Shown here in pieces: positions 27,029-36,108 of a DNA stretch of 58,005 nucleotides. Under the pieces are notes generated by a model, which had not been told where the DNA came from, did no database searches, and worked only from the letters and a program-made list of their open reading frames with translations. Each line of letters starts with the position of its first letter. Position 1 is the stretch's first letter. The position numbers and the translations under genes are program-made. The DNA is from an uncultured Eubacteriales bacterium (GTDB lineage Bacteria; Bacillota; Clostridia; Saccharofermentanales; Saccharofermentanaceae): contig OMWK01000012.1 of assembly GCA_900314745.1 (NCBI GenBank), positions 1 through 58,005 on the forward strand, in the 5' to 3' direction.

Positions 27029-27973
27029 TTATCGCTCTGCTCTCATCGGATTCTCAAGGAAATCCTTATATGTAAGTCTGATTCCGTCCTCAAGTTCGGT
27101 CTTATATGTCCAGCCAAGCTTTGCAGCCTTGGATACATCGAGAAGCTTCCTCGGTGTGCCGTTCGGCTTGCTCGGATCCCAGAGAATCTCTCCTTCATAA
27201 CCGATTACCTTCGCTACGAGTTCGGTCAGTTCCTTGATGGTAAGTTCCTTACCCGTACCGGCATTGACAGTCTCGTTGCCGCTATAGTTATTCATGAGGA
27301 ACACACAAAGCGAAGCAAGATCGTCGACATACATGAACTCACGAAGAGGTGAGCCGTCGCCCCAACAGGTAACGCTCTTAACGCCTGCTTCCTTCGCCTC
27401 ATGGAATCTTCTTATAAGTGCCGGAAGAACATGTGAATGCTCCGGATGATAGTTATCGTTAGGACCGTAAAGATTGGTCGGCATTACGCTTATGTAGTCT
27501 GTTCCGTACTGTGTATTAAGATACTCGCAGTACTTAAGTCCCGATATCTTCGCGAGCGCATAGGCCTCGTTAGTCTCTTCAAGAGAACTTGTAAGAAGGC
27601 AGTCCTCCTTCATGGGCTGGGGAGCAAACTTCGGATAGATGCAGCTGGAGCCCAGAAACTCGAGTTTCTTGCAACCGTTCTTCCACGCTGCGTTTATGAC
27701 ATTCATCTCGAGGATCATGTTGTCGTACATGAAGTCAGCCTTCGCAGTTGCATTTCCCATGATGCCGCCTACCTTGGCAGCAGCGAGGAATACATACTCC
27801 GGCTTCTCCTGCTCAAAGAACTTCTCAACCTGATCCTGTCTTGTAAGATCTAATTCCTTATGTGTCCTTACGATGATATTCGTATAACCCTGACGCTCAA
27901 GTTCTCTTACTATCGCGCTTCCTACCATGCCTCTGTGGCCGGCTACGTATATCTTCGAATCCTTCTCCATCAT
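27029..27973 (-). CDS. fcl: GDP-L-fucose synthase
   Basis: A 314-aa SDR enzyme: 3,5-epimerase and 4-reductase converting GDP-4-keto-6-deoxymannose to GDP-L-fucose. Visible are VAGHRGMVGSAIV, AAAKVGGIMGN, LGSSCIYPK, YALAKISGLKYC (Tyr/Lys) and PTNLYGPNDNY. I start at the first of two adjacent ATGs with AGGAG 9 nt before; a longer upstream frame would overlap the cupin gene. The partner dehydratase (gmd) is not in the window. Supplies the GT11 enzyme at 29356. Confidence 0.95.
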   Translation of the reverse strand: MMEKDSKIYVAGHRGMVGSAIVRELERQGYTNIIVRTHKELDLTRQDQVEKFFEQEKPEYVFLAAAKVGGIMGNATAKADFMYDNMILEMNVINAAWKNGCKKLEFLGSSCIYPKFAPQPMKEDCLLTSSLEETNEAYALAKISGLKYCEYLNTQYGTDYISVMPTNLYGPNDNYHPEHSHVLPALIRRFHEAKEAGVKSVTCWGDGSPLREFMYVDDLASLCVFLMNNYSGNETVNAGTGKELTIKELTELVAKVIGYEGEILWDPSKPNGTPRKLLDVSKAAKLGWTYKTELEDGIRLTYKDFLENPMRAER

Positions 27974-27989
27974 TATCTTTATCTCCTGA

Positions 27990-28397
27990 TCAGCTGACGG
28001 AATAACCCGTGCTTCCGTCACTGTAATAATCCTGCTGCAGATTGTAGACCTTCTTATCCGCTGCTGATGTGTCTCCGATCTGTACCTCAATAAGCTTAAG
28101 CTCGGACCCTGCGATAACGGTATGTCTTACCTGTCTCGGAATCTGAACAACATCGCCTGTTCTGACGAATCTTTCTTCCTCGTTCATTATGACTCTTCCG
28201 GTACCGCTCGCGACGATCCAGAGTTCACGTCTTCCTTCGTGGCTGTGATACTTCATTCTGTGACCTTCATTAAGGATTACTAGGATCGTAAGATTATCCT
28301 TCTCCTCATGAAGTACCGTATAACTTCCCCAGTCCTTCTCGACTGTCTGGGGCTGCGGGTTCTCTGATATTGATTTGATTATCTTCTTCTCTTCCAT
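27990..28397 (-). CDS. Cupin, stand-alone type II phosphomannose isomerase-like domain
   Basis: A 135-aa cupin resembling the C-terminal PMI part of ManC (DWGSYTVLHEEKDNL, YHSHEGRRELWIVASG, IPRQVRHTVIAG, LKLIEVQIG). The metal His pair and Glu are present. It could isomerise mannose-6-phosphate/fructose-6-phosphate for GDP-mannose and hence GDP-fucose, being 16 bp before fcl. A different keto-sugar isomerase role is possible. Confidence 0.75.
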   Translation of the reverse strand: MEEKKIIKSISENPQPQTVEKDWGSYTVLHEEKDNLTILVILNEGHRMKYHSHEGRRELWIVASGTGRVIMNEEERFVRTGDVVQIPRQVRHTVIAGSELKLIEVQIGDTSAADKKVYNLQQDYYSDGSTGYSVS

Positions 28398-28416
28398 AGT
28401 TAAGCCTCTCTAGAAC

Positions 28417-29337
28417 TTATATTTTACCACGAATCCCCTTAAGATAGTCATATACGGACCTGATGCCCTCCTCTATCCCCATGAGCTCACCGGGACAGAC
28501 CTTCCTTATCTTCGAGTTGTCGAGAATTATCTTCCTGACGTCGACGCTTCTCGCGGGCTTATACTCACACATTACGCTGTCGTCGATCTTCTTCACGATC
28601 TCCATAATCTGCTTCTGCGAAGTTCCAGTTCCGGAGCTTAAGTTAAAGACCGTCTCCTCGCCGCTGTAGTCAGCAAGAACGCCTAACATCCTGCACACGT
28701 CCTCAATATAGATATAGTCGCGGATATTCTCTCCGTCTCCCCATATCTCGACGCGCTCGCCTTCAATGGTCTTCCTCAGCACGGCATCGATGAAGCCGAC
28801 GCCCTTCCTGTAATCCTGACCGGGACCGTAGGGATTCGAGATCCTCGCTATCATCATCTTGGACTTCGCCTGTATGTCGAAGATGCGGAGCGTATTCTCA
28901 ATGCAGACCTTAACATTGCCATAGTGGTTTATGGGCTTCCTCGGCGCTTCCTCGGTTATGGGCTGCTTATCCTGCACGCCGTACACCGTTCCGCCGGAAG
29001 ACAGGAATATGAGCTTGGTATCCGTCTCCTTCAGCATGTCAAAGAGCTTAACCGTCTGAATGAAATCCCTTCCGTATCCCATCATGTACTTCTCGTTGGA
29101 ATTGCCGGGATTGATTGTGGATAAAGCATGATAGATTATGTCGCGCCCTTTTATCACTTCGGAGAGAACAATATCGTCGAAGAAGTCGCCCATGACATAC
29201 TCTACCCTCGAATCGGGCATCGGAGGCCTCGCGATATCAAAGCTCGTCACGCTCCAGCCTAAGTCTGCAAGGTGCTTTCCCAGATTGGATCCGATAAATC
29301 CGTTACCGCCTATTATCAGGACATTATGCTTCGTCAT
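28417..29337 (-). CDS. NAD-dependent sugar epimerase/dehydratase (UDP-glucose 4-epimerase-like)
   Basis: A 306-aa extended SDR. Visible are IIGGNGFIGSNLG, FLSSGGTVYG, HYGNVKV (Tyr-x3-Lys), ISNPYGPGQ and WGDGENIRDYIYIEDV. It probably epimerises or dehydrates a nucleotide sugar used by the locus; the exact substrate is unclear. Start chosen at the ATG with GGGGAG 7 nt upstream, two codons inside the longest frame. Confidence 0.83.
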   Translation of the reverse strand: MTKHNVLIIGGNGFIGSNLGKHLADLGWSVTSFDIARPPMPDSRVEYVMGDFFDDIVLSEVIKGRDIIYHALSTINPGNSNEKYMMGYGRDFIQTVKLFDMLKETDTKLIFLSSGGTVYGVQDKQPITEEAPRKPINHYGNVKVCIENTLRIFDIQAKSKMMIARISNPYGPGQDYRKGVGFIDAVLRKTIEGERVEIWGDGENIRDYIYIEDVCRMLGVLADYSGEETVFNLSSGTGTSQKQIMEIVKKIDDSVMCEYKPARSVDVRKIILDNSKIRKVCPGELMGIEEGIRSVYDYLKGIRGKI

Positions 29338-29355
29338 TTCCATCTCCCCTTATCA

Positions 29356-30213
29356 TCATGAAGGTACGCGTACCCACTCCTTACAATATACACTACCGTT
29401 ATCGTACCCGTTAAGAAGAGTGGTCGGACAGAAGACCTTCTTATCCTTATTCCTGTTAAGCCATGCTCCCCACCAGCTGAACGTGCTGTTGGCGATGATG
29501 TTGTGCCTGCACTTGCTCATAAGATACATGTCAAGATAGGACTTATCACCCGTGTTGCCCTCAACGGGAACCGCGTCATCAAGACCTAACATCCTTGAGG
29601 CCTCTGCTACGTCGTTTGAGAAGATGAAGAACTTCGCATCAGGCACCGACTCCTTAACGAGATTTACCGCACGCTGATAGTATTCCGGAGTGCAGATCCT
29701 TCCGTACAGACTGTCGTTATTAAGATAATCACCGAGACGCATGTGTATGGACACCGCATTGCAGGAGGTTATCTTCTCCTCCATTTCCCTGATGTAATCC
29801 GAATCCGTTCCCCTGAACACAATGCTCTCGCGGACAAGCGCCTCGCTGAACGGCATATACTGTTCACCGAGGAAACATCCGCCCATGACATATCCTCTTC
29901 TTACGTTAAGAAGTTCAGGCGTGAACTTGTAGTCCTTCTCAAAATACACGGGACCGACCATTATCCTTCTTAAGTAACGGCTGTATCCTTCCTCATGACC
30001 GTAGTACGAATACTTCTCCGGACACATATCAAGATTAATGCCAAGGTGAGGAAGCTCAAGCTTTCTCGTATCAACCTTGCCGTCCTTCGGCTGCGCGTTT
30101 CCGTACCAGCTTAAGTCCGCATATGTCTGATATCCCCTGGCCTTGTACTCCATGTAAAGTCCATACTGGGAGAGCTGGTTGCCGAGTCCTCCTGAGAACT
30201 GAACTATGATCAT
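29356..30213 (-). CDS. GT11 alpha-1,2-fucosyltransferase-like
   Basis: A 285-aa enzyme with the GT11 hallmarks: FSGGLGNQLSQYGLYM at the N terminus, the GDP-fucose motif IHMRLGDYLNN, IFSNDV, and ANSTFSWWGAWLN. It transfers L-fucose from GDP-fucose, normally in alpha-1,2 linkage, to the growing repeat unit. Consistent with the fcl gene three genes downstream. Overlaps the preceding GT2 gene by 4 bp. Confidence 0.92.
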   Translation of the reverse strand: MIIVQFSGGLGNQLSQYGLYMEYKARGYQTYADLSWYGNAQPKDGKVDTRKLELPHLGINLDMCPEKYSYYGHEEGYSRYLRRIMVGPVYFEKDYKFTPELLNVRRGYVMGGCFLGEQYMPFSEALVRESIVFRGTDSDYIREMEEKITSCNAVSIHMRLGDYLNNDSLYGRICTPEYYQRAVNLVKESVPDAKFFIFSNDVAEASRMLGLDDAVPVEGNTGDKSYLDMYLMSKCRHNIIANSTFSWWGAWLNRNKDKKVFCPTTLLNGYDNGSVYCKEWVRVPS

Positions 30214-31178
30214 GCGGACTCTCCTTTCTTACGCGAGTAATACATTTTCTTCATCAAACCGGGACAGAGCCTCACGCCGGCACTCACCGCATCGTAGATG
30301 AGCCTGTCCTTAACCCTTCCCCCGCACACTCTTCTAAGGGTTTTCTCGCAGGTGCGTATCTTACCGTTATCGCTTGTGCCCTTTATGAGAAGGCTCGAGA
30401 GCGCCCGCGAGAAATCGGCATACTTATTAAGCTTCCACTCAGTCTTCTCCCTCAGCATCGGGCCGTAATACGGGTCCTTATCGAGATAATCGTAAAGCTC
30501 TATGTGCATCGGAAAATAATTCATGGTGCTGTCCTGAGCCTCATGGCGTCTCGTGAGCATCAGGCACTTATTGAGCGACAGCACTCCGCAGCCGCTTCTT
30601 TCTATGTCGAAGAGCAGCTTGATGTCACAACAGGGTCCCACCTTGGGGTCGAATATGAACCCGTTACTGTGGAGCATCTCCCTCCTGTACATTATCGAGG
30701 GGCAGACTGTGTTGGGGCCTTTGTCAAAATACGCATCGAAAAGCCCGTGCCCCGTGTACATCATGCACTCGCCGTCATATGTCGCGCGCATGTCCTCCGT
30801 CCTGCCGTCTTCGTTAAAGTTAGTGGTAAGACAGGAGACGCAGCCCGCTTCCGGATGCTTCTCGAGGTAATCATATTCTGTTCCGAGCATCTCAGGCTTC
30901 ATGAGGTCGTCGTCATGGAAAAGAACGATATAGTCGCCCGTGCTCATCTTAATGGCGGAATTAATGTTGTTGATGCCTCCGATGTTCTCCGGATGCTTAA
31001 CATACTTAAGCCTCGGGTCGTCAAAGCTTCTGACGACTTCCTCCGTATTATCGGTGGAGCAGTTGTCGACGACAGTCAGCGTGAAATCCCTGAATGTCGA
31101 ATTAAGAACACTTTCTATGCTCTCCTTAAGATACCCCGCCCTGTTATATGTCAGGATGAATACTTCAAGCGAACTCAT
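30210..31178 (-). CDS. GT2 glycosyltransferase
   Basis: A 322-aa GT-A enzyme ([40 protein letters not shown], and the DDD metal motif in FHDDDLMKP). Adds one sugar to the lipid-linked unit; donor unknown. It overlaps the aminotransferase gene by 14 bp and the GT11 gene by 4 bp. Confidence 0.87.
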   Translation of the reverse strand: MSSLEVFILTYNRAGYLKESIESVLNSTFRDFTLTVVDNCSTDNTEEVVRSFDDPRLKYVKHPENIGGINNINSAIKMSTGDYIVLFHDDDLMKPEMLGTEYDYLEKHPEAGCVSCLTTNFNEDGRTEDMRATYDGECMMYTGHGLFDAYFDKGPNTVCPSIMYRREMLHSNGFIFDPKVGPCCDIKLLFDIERSGCGVLSLNKCLMLTRRHEAQDSTMNYFPMHIELYDYLDKDPYYGPMLREKTEWKLNKYADFSRALSSLLIKGTSDNGKIRTCEKTLRRVCGGRVKDRLIYDAVSAGVRLCPGLMKKMYYSRKKGESA

Positions 31179-32262
31179 TTATCTTGTCTATTACGTAATT
31201 GATCTGCTCGTCAGTCATGCCGTAGTACATAGGAAGAGACAGCTCGGTCGCCGAGATAAGCTCTGCGAGAGGGAAATCACCTTCCTTAAATCCAAGATCC
31301 GCATAAGCGCCCTGAAGATGCATCGGTATCGGGTAATGCTTGTTTGTGCCTATTCCCGCTTCGTTAAGGAACTTCTCAAGCTCGTTCCTGCGCTCGCATC
31401 TTATGGCAAAGATATGCCAGACGGGAGCCGCATAATCTGCAACGTACGGAAGGATGATCTGAGGGTTCTTAATGCCTTCAAGATACCTGCCGGCAATGCG
31501 TCTTCTCTCCTCGTTCATTCTGTCCAGATGAGGAAGCTTGGCAGACAGGAAAGCCGCCTGCATCTCATCGAGTCTGCTGTTGTTGCCCTTATAGATATGG
31601 TGATACTTATAGTCAGATCCATAGTTGCCGTAGGCTCTGATCTTATCCGCGACTTCCTTTACGGATGTGACAGTCGCACCTGCGTCACCGAGTGCACCGA
31701 GGTTCTTGCCGGGATAGAAGGAGAACCCGGCCGCATCGCCGAACGTTCCGATCTTTCTTCCCTTGTATGTCGCGCCGTGCGCCTGTGCGCAGTCCTCTAT
31801 GACCTTAAGCCCGTACTTTCCCGCGATTTCCATGATGGGATCCATGTCGCAGGGCTGGCCGTAAAGATGTACCGGCATAATTGCCTTCGTCTTATCCGTA
31901 ATGGCGGCCTCGATCAGACCGGGATCGATGTCGTAGGTCCTTATATCAGGCTCTACAAATACGACCTTCGCGCCAGTATAAGTAACGGCGAGAGCCGTAG
32001 CGATATATGTGTTCGAAGGAACGATGACCTCGTCTCCATCTCCTATGCCCAAAGCCTTAAGCGCGAGCACGAGAGCATCAAGACCGTTGCCGCATCCCAC
32101 GCAATAATCCGTTCCGACATACTCCGCGAATGCCTTCTCGAACTTCGCGTCCTCTTCTCCCTCGATATACCATGAATTCGTATAAACGGTTTCAAAAGCC
32201 TGTCTTAAGTCCCTGTCGAGTTCCTTCTCGAGAGGACGGAATGAAACGAAAGGTATCTTCAT
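31165..32262 (-). CDS. DegT/DnrJ/EryC1 sugar aminotransferase (FdtB/QdtB-like)
   Basis: A 365-aa PLP enzyme. The sequence shows [56 protein letters not shown] and the PLP lysine in [14 protein letters not shown]. Together with the upstream FdtA-like isomerase it should aminate a dTDP-3-keto-6-deoxyhexose at C3 (Fuc3N or Qui3N). Start at the ATG with AAGGAG upstream, one base after the FdtA stop. No FdtC-like acetyltransferase follows, so the sugar may stay unacetylated or be acylated by an enzyme elsewhere. Confidence 0.91.
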   Translation of the reverse strand: MKIPFVSFRPLEKELDRDLRQAFETVYTNSWYIEGEEDAKFEKAFAEYVGTDYCVGCGNGLDALVLALKALGIGDGDEVIVPSNTYIATALAVTYTGAKVVFVEPDIRTYDIDPGLIEAAITDKTKAIMPVHLYGQPCDMDPIMEIAGKYGLKVIEDCAQAHGATYKGRKIGTFGDAAGFSFYPGKNLGALGDAGATVTSVKEVADKIRAYGNYGSDYKYHHIYKGNNSRLDEMQAAFLSAKLPHLDRMNEERRRIAGRYLEGIKNPQIILPYVADYAAPVWHIFAIRCERRNELEKFLNEAGIGTNKHYPIPMHLQGAYADLGFKEGDFPLAELISATELSLPMYYGMTDEQINYVIDKINEFA

Positions 32263-32263
32263 G

Positions 32264-32671
32264 TCAATTCTCCTTAGAGGCCACAAAAGCCTTAAAGTCA
32301 TCGTAATTTCTTATATAGTCCGACTCATCGTAAAGCTCGGATGCGAGCACGAGAAGTACGGCATCGGAAGAGAAATCATACATCTCTCTCCACATGTCAT
32401 TCTCTATGTAAAGACCCTTGGTCGGTGTATCAAGAAGCACTTCGGCGGTCTCGTGTCCGTCATCAAGATGAATCCTGCAGCTACCGTGAACGCAGATAAG
32501 GATCTGCTTTAAGCACTTGTGTGCATGATGTCCTCTTACGACATCCTTCAAAGTATCGTAGATGTAGTAGACGCGCTTAACGGCGAACGGAAAGTCCTTA
32601 TACTCCTCCAGCGCTACCAACTGACCTCTGTCATCTCCGTGCGGTTCGAATGAATAAGTCTTGATATCCAT
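32264..32671 (-). CDS. dTDP-4-keto-6-deoxyhexose 3,4-ketoisomerase (FdtA/QdtA-like)
   Basis: A 135-aa cupin with [28 protein letters not shown] and [10 protein letters not shown], the marks of the FdtA/WxcM-C family. It moves the keto group of the RfbB product from C4 to C3. Whether the product is the galacto (Fuc3N) or gluco (Qui3N) form cannot be read from sequence. Directly precedes the aminotransferase. Confidence 0.9.
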   Translation of the reverse strand: MDIKTYSFEPHGDDRGQLVALEEYKDFPFAVKRVYYIYDTLKDVVRGHHAHKCLKQILICVHGSCRIHLDDGHETAEVLLDTPTKGLYIENDMWREMYDFSSDAVLLVLASELYDESDYIRNYDDFKAFVASKEN

Positions 32672-32680
32672 AATCTACCT

Positions 32681-34147
32681 TCAGTTAAGTTTCTCTTTCT
32701 TCACTACTTTGTTAAATACCTTCTTCACGAACAGGCCCGGGAAATCCCCTATGAGCGTCTTCTTGTTGCCTGAAGCAATAACCTGTCTGAAGGTCTTGTC
32801 ACTAAATCTTATTATATACTGTTTCCTGAATTCAGTCGTGTCAGTATCCTTTATCTTAACCTCGTATGAGGTCGTGTGCCTTTCGAGGGCATCCTTAAGT
32901 TCCCGTGCAAAGTCAGATGGCGAGATCAGGTCCGCCTTAAGTTCCTCCCCGCGCTTCTCCCTGTATTCCTCATCGGTAAGGAGCCTTGAAGCCTCCGCTA
33001 CGAGCGAATCGACATCATCGTATTCGACGCTGTCCTGACTTAGAAGGATCTCCTTGTTCTCGTCGCTCGCGCCTTCCTTTCTCAGTGTAAGAGGCACCTT
33101 CTTCGCGTCGACCGCGAACTGCATCATGAGGCCTCCGATGAAGGGGAAGGTGTTGAGGTAGAACGTGCACTGCTGCATGAGCTCAAACAGGTCCTTACGC
33201 TCATCTATGCGGTAAACCCGTCCCGGGAACTTATCCTGAAGCTTTCTTATCTCACTGTCATCGCCCGTGCCGGCATAAAGGAACACCAGATCCTCATGCT
33301 TCGTAAGAAGTTTATCCAGGATCACATAATAGCGGTTCTGAGGATCTCCCAAAGTCTTATAGACCGATCCTCCGCTGAAGACGATCTTCTTTCCTTTGGG
33401 ATTGAACGGAAGCCCCTGGAATTCCTGGTCTCTGTGGTAGGGATAGAACGGCATTATTATCTCTCGCTCCTTTGGAACTCCCCTGTACTTAACGGATACG
33501 CAGGCTCCGTAATTTCTGAACTCGAGATTGTAGTCGAACGAATCGTGACCGAGCCAGAATGCGTGATCGGTAAGGTTGATCTTGAACCTCTCGGCGATGC
33601 CCTCATATGCATAGAATACCGCCATAGCAGCGGCATCATCGGGAGTCGAATACAGGATCGCTTTGGCGGGCTTATACTTCCCGAACAAAGCCGCTATGTC
33701 GCGGACTTCCTGCTCGCGGTTATCGTAAGATACATAATTCCAGATGACATTGCCGTGCTTAACGGCTTCATGAAGCTCGGGCTGGCTGTCCTTCGATTCA
33801 GCCTTGGTTATGTAGATCACCCTGTACCCGAGATCCGCGAGCGCATGCATGTACACGAGAGCCAGCGCCCTTACGTCGAAGCCGAAGCTGTCGTAGAACA
33901 AAATGGTGGAAGGATCTCCCTCCTCCCTGCCGTATGCCGGGACAACGAGTTTCTTCGCGATATCCTTTACAAAGCCTTCGAGCTTCTCATCGACATAGTA
34001 TTGGTTATACTCTTCAAGGATAAACGAAGCCGCAGTGATCGCATCGAGAGCCTTGCGGTAATTCTCTTTCTTTATGGAAGCATCAGCGATCCTCTTAAGC
34101 TTCCCGACTATCGTCTCTACCTTCTTTGTCTTCTGCGCTTCAGTCAT
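32681..34147 (-). CDS. GT-B-fold glycosyltransferase of unassigned family
   Basis: A 488-aa protein with a helical N terminus (about 1-70), then a GT-B-like arrangement: FYDSFGFDVRALALVYMHAL, and a donor half with VFSGGSVYKTLGDPQNRYY, FLYAGTGDDSEIRKL, FELMQQCTFYLNTFPFIGG. This resembles OGT/SPY-like transferases. The C terminus (about 440-488) is basic. It abuts the following GT2 gene without a gap. Donor and acceptor unknown. Confidence 0.68.
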   Translation of the reverse strand: MTEAQKTKKVETIVGKLKRIADASIKKENYRKALDAITAASFILEEYNQYYVDEKLEGFVKDIAKKLVVPAYGREEGDPSTILFYDSFGFDVRALALVYMHALADLGYRVIYITKAESKDSQPELHEAVKHGNVIWNYVSYDNREQEVRDIAALFGKYKPAKAILYSTPDDAAAMAVFYAYEGIAERFKINLTDHAFWLGHDSFDYNLEFRNYGACVSVKYRGVPKEREIIMPFYPYHRDQEFQGLPFNPKGKKIVFSGGSVYKTLGDPQNRYYVILDKLLTKHEDLVFLYAGTGDDSEIRKLQDKFPGRVYRIDERKDLFELMQQCTFYLNTFPFIGGLMMQFAVDAKKVPLTLRKEGASDENKEILLSQDSVEYDDVDSLVAEASRLLTDEEYREKRGEELKADLISPSDFARELKDALERHTTSYEVKIKDTDTTEFRKQYIIRFSDKTFRQVIASGNKKTLIGDFPGLFVKKVFNKVVKKEKLN

Positions 34148-34990
34148 TTACACCTCGAGCCTTCCGAATCTGCCGCGCCTGGCATCCCTTCGGCCCATTC
34201 TCATGTACTTCAGTTTATTCATCTTGTCGTCCTCGACAAGAATGGTCTTAAGCCATGTTGCAAAAAGGAAATGTCTGTAGGGCTTTCTCGTTCTCGGGTA
34301 TGTCTTCATGACATATGTGCAGTTGCGGAAGATATAGTATTTCCTGATCTTGCTGTGTCCCATCGCCTCGAATTCCCTGCCGAAGATCTTACCTCTTATG
34401 GGAGAACCGAGATTATGCTGCATCGTAAGATCGAGCACCCTTCTGAAGCCGTAGCCCCTGTCGGCTGCACGGTAACAGAACTCCCTGTCCACCTCATCTA
34501 TGAACAGCTTCTCAAGGAAGCCTCCGGCCGCGAGAGAGTCCTCCACGCGCATGATCGAACCGGAAGTGATGAGCCATTCGGGAGTCTCATTATTTACCAC
34601 AAGATCATCATCCTTATCGCCGGAATTATGTATTCCGACCTGGATGACCTTCTCATCTGAAGCAAAGAGCGCCTCAGCCTTATCCTTATATCTTTGAAGG
34701 GTATCATCCGTAAAATACGAATCCTCATCCATGGTGAGGATATATCCGTACCCTCTTCTCGAAGCTTCCTTCAGGCCCCTGTTAAGAGCTGCCGCGATCC
34801 CCCGATTGCCGTGCATGGGAATTACGATCACATTCTCCACAAGAGCTGTTATCCTATCGAGAAGCGGAGCATTCGGCTCATCCGAATTGTCGACGGCGAA
34901 CACCTCGTCAACACCGGAAGCATAAGTCTTAATGTTATCGACTACACCCTCGTCAGGGTTATATAGAACTACACAGGCAGCAAGTTTCAT
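34148..34990 (-). CDS. GT2 rhamnosyltransferase-like enzyme
   Basis: A 280-aa GT2 enzyme with the short N terminus CVVLYNPDEGVVDNI, AVDNSDEPN, GNRGIAAALNRGL and TMDEDSYF typical of the RfbF/WbbL rhamnosyltransferase group. Likely uses dTDP-rhamnose made by rfbABDC. Its ATG overlaps the WbsX-like gene stop by one base. Confidence 0.84.
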   Translation of the reverse strand: MKLAACVVLYNPDEGVVDNIKTYASGVDEVFAVDNSDEPNAPLLDRITALVENVIVIPMHGNRGIAAALNRGLKEASRRGYGYILTMDEDSYFTDDTLQRYKDKAEALFASDEKVIQVGIHNSGDKDDDLVVNNETPEWLITSGSIMRVEDSLAAGGFLEKLFIDEVDREFCYRAADRGYGFRRVLDLTMQHNLGSPIRGKIFGREFEAMGHSKIRKYYIFRNCTYVMKTYPRTRKPYRHFLFATWLKTILVEDDKMNKLKYMRMGRRDARRGRFGRLEV

Positions 34991-36108
34991 TATCCGTTCT
35001 TAAGCCTCTCCGAAGCGCGCTTTACGGCTTCAAGATATGCCGTGCCGTTAACGGTGTCGGGCTCAAGATAAGCGCCCTCACTCCATTCATTCCACGCCGT
35101 TATGAAGAGCATCTCCCTGCCCTGGTCGGAAGATATCTTCAGAAGCTGATAGAGGTACTCCTCGAACTTCTCGGGAGTCTGCCCCTTGATTATTCTCGCC
35201 TTCTTACCTCTTCTCGGTGTGTCATCGAAGCCCACGATTCCGCTGTAGAAGGTATTCTTCCTGCTGCAGTGTCTTGCAGAATAGAGAATGCTCTTCCACT
35301 CCTTGTCGTAGTCCGCGATACGAAGTCCCGGCTTCTTCTTAAACTTTCTTATGTAGACCTCTTCAAGTCCTTTTCGAAGTAATTCGTGGATGTCGTTGAA
35401 CTGGAAAGGCTCGTAGTAGAACCTGTAGTCGAGGCCCACTCCCTTCCACGTGCACTTGCTCATGCAGCACACGCCGGGGAAGCCCGCTTCACGTCCGAGC
35501 TCGTCCCAGTACTTCGCCATCTCGGTGATGATCTCAGGGTCGGCGTTCATCCTCATGAAGGAGAACACGGGCTTGCCGTCTATCTTGATGTAGCGCTCGT
35601 CGCGGAAGAAGGGCAGAAGCCACTCGAAATGCTTCTTCCACTCATCCTTGCCGCCGTACTTAAGCTCAGCTAATATCTCGGGACCCTGCTTCTTCTCGCC
35701 TTCAAACGAGGGCGCCCAGTTGTTTCCCTTGACCGCACTCCAGGAACGTATCCACGAAGTGTTGTCCCAGATAAACATGAAGTGCGTGTTGAGGTCCTTG
35801 TTGTTAAGGAATATGTTCGCCGGTGTCTCCATGAAGTGCTGCTTCGAGGAGAACCAGTAATGATAGATGCCGAAGCCGTAGATCCCGTACTCATTTGCAA
35901 GAGCGACCTGCCTTGCTATGTCGTCGGGGTTGTCGAGACTGTAGTAATACTCACCGGCAGGAACGCGGGGCTGATCATGTCCCTCGAACTGAGGTTCAGC
36001 CTTCTTCACGGCGACCCAGTCGGTGAAGCCCTCTCCCCACCACTTGTCGTTCTCGGGCATGCGGTGATACTGGGGAAGGTAATTAGCGATTATCTTAACG
36101 TCTGCCAT
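34990..36108 (-). CDS. WbsX-like (GH99-like) glycan biosynthesis protein
   Basis: A 372-aa protein of the WbsX/glycosyltransferase-WbsX (GH99-like) family. Typical are ANYLPQYHRMPENDKWWGEG, YGFGIYHYWF, the W-rich region at about 115-130, and ITAWNEWSEGAYLEPD. Members are found in O-antigen and capsule loci as likely transferases, though the mechanism is not settled. Overlaps both neighbours by one base. Confidence 0.88.
   Translation of the reverse strand: MADVKIIANYLPQYHRMPENDKWWGEGFTDWVAVKKAEPQFEGHDQPRVPAGEYYYSLDNPDDIARQVALANEYGIYGFGIYHYWFSSKQHFMETPANIFLNNKDLNTHFMFIWDNTSWIRSWSAVKGNNWAPSFEGEKKQGPEILAELKYGGKDEWKKHFEWLLPFFRDERYIKIDGKPVFSFMRMNADPEIITEMAKYWDELGREAGFPGVCCMSKCTWKGVGLDYRFYYEPFQFNDIHELLRKGLEEVYIRKFKKKPGLRIADYDKEWKSILYSARHCSRKNTFYSGIVGFDDTPRRGKKARIIKGQTPEKFEEYLYQLLKISSDQGREMLFITAWNEWSEGAYLEPDTVNGTAYLEAVKRASERLKNG

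Noticed and set aside
30940..32175. 411-codon open frame on the plus strand
   Set aside because: Antisense to the GT2 and aminotransferase genes; composition looks like a shadow frame.
33296..34660. 454-codon open frame on the plus strand
   Set aside because: Antisense across two glycosyltransferase genes that carry clear family motifs; no ribosome site or domain.
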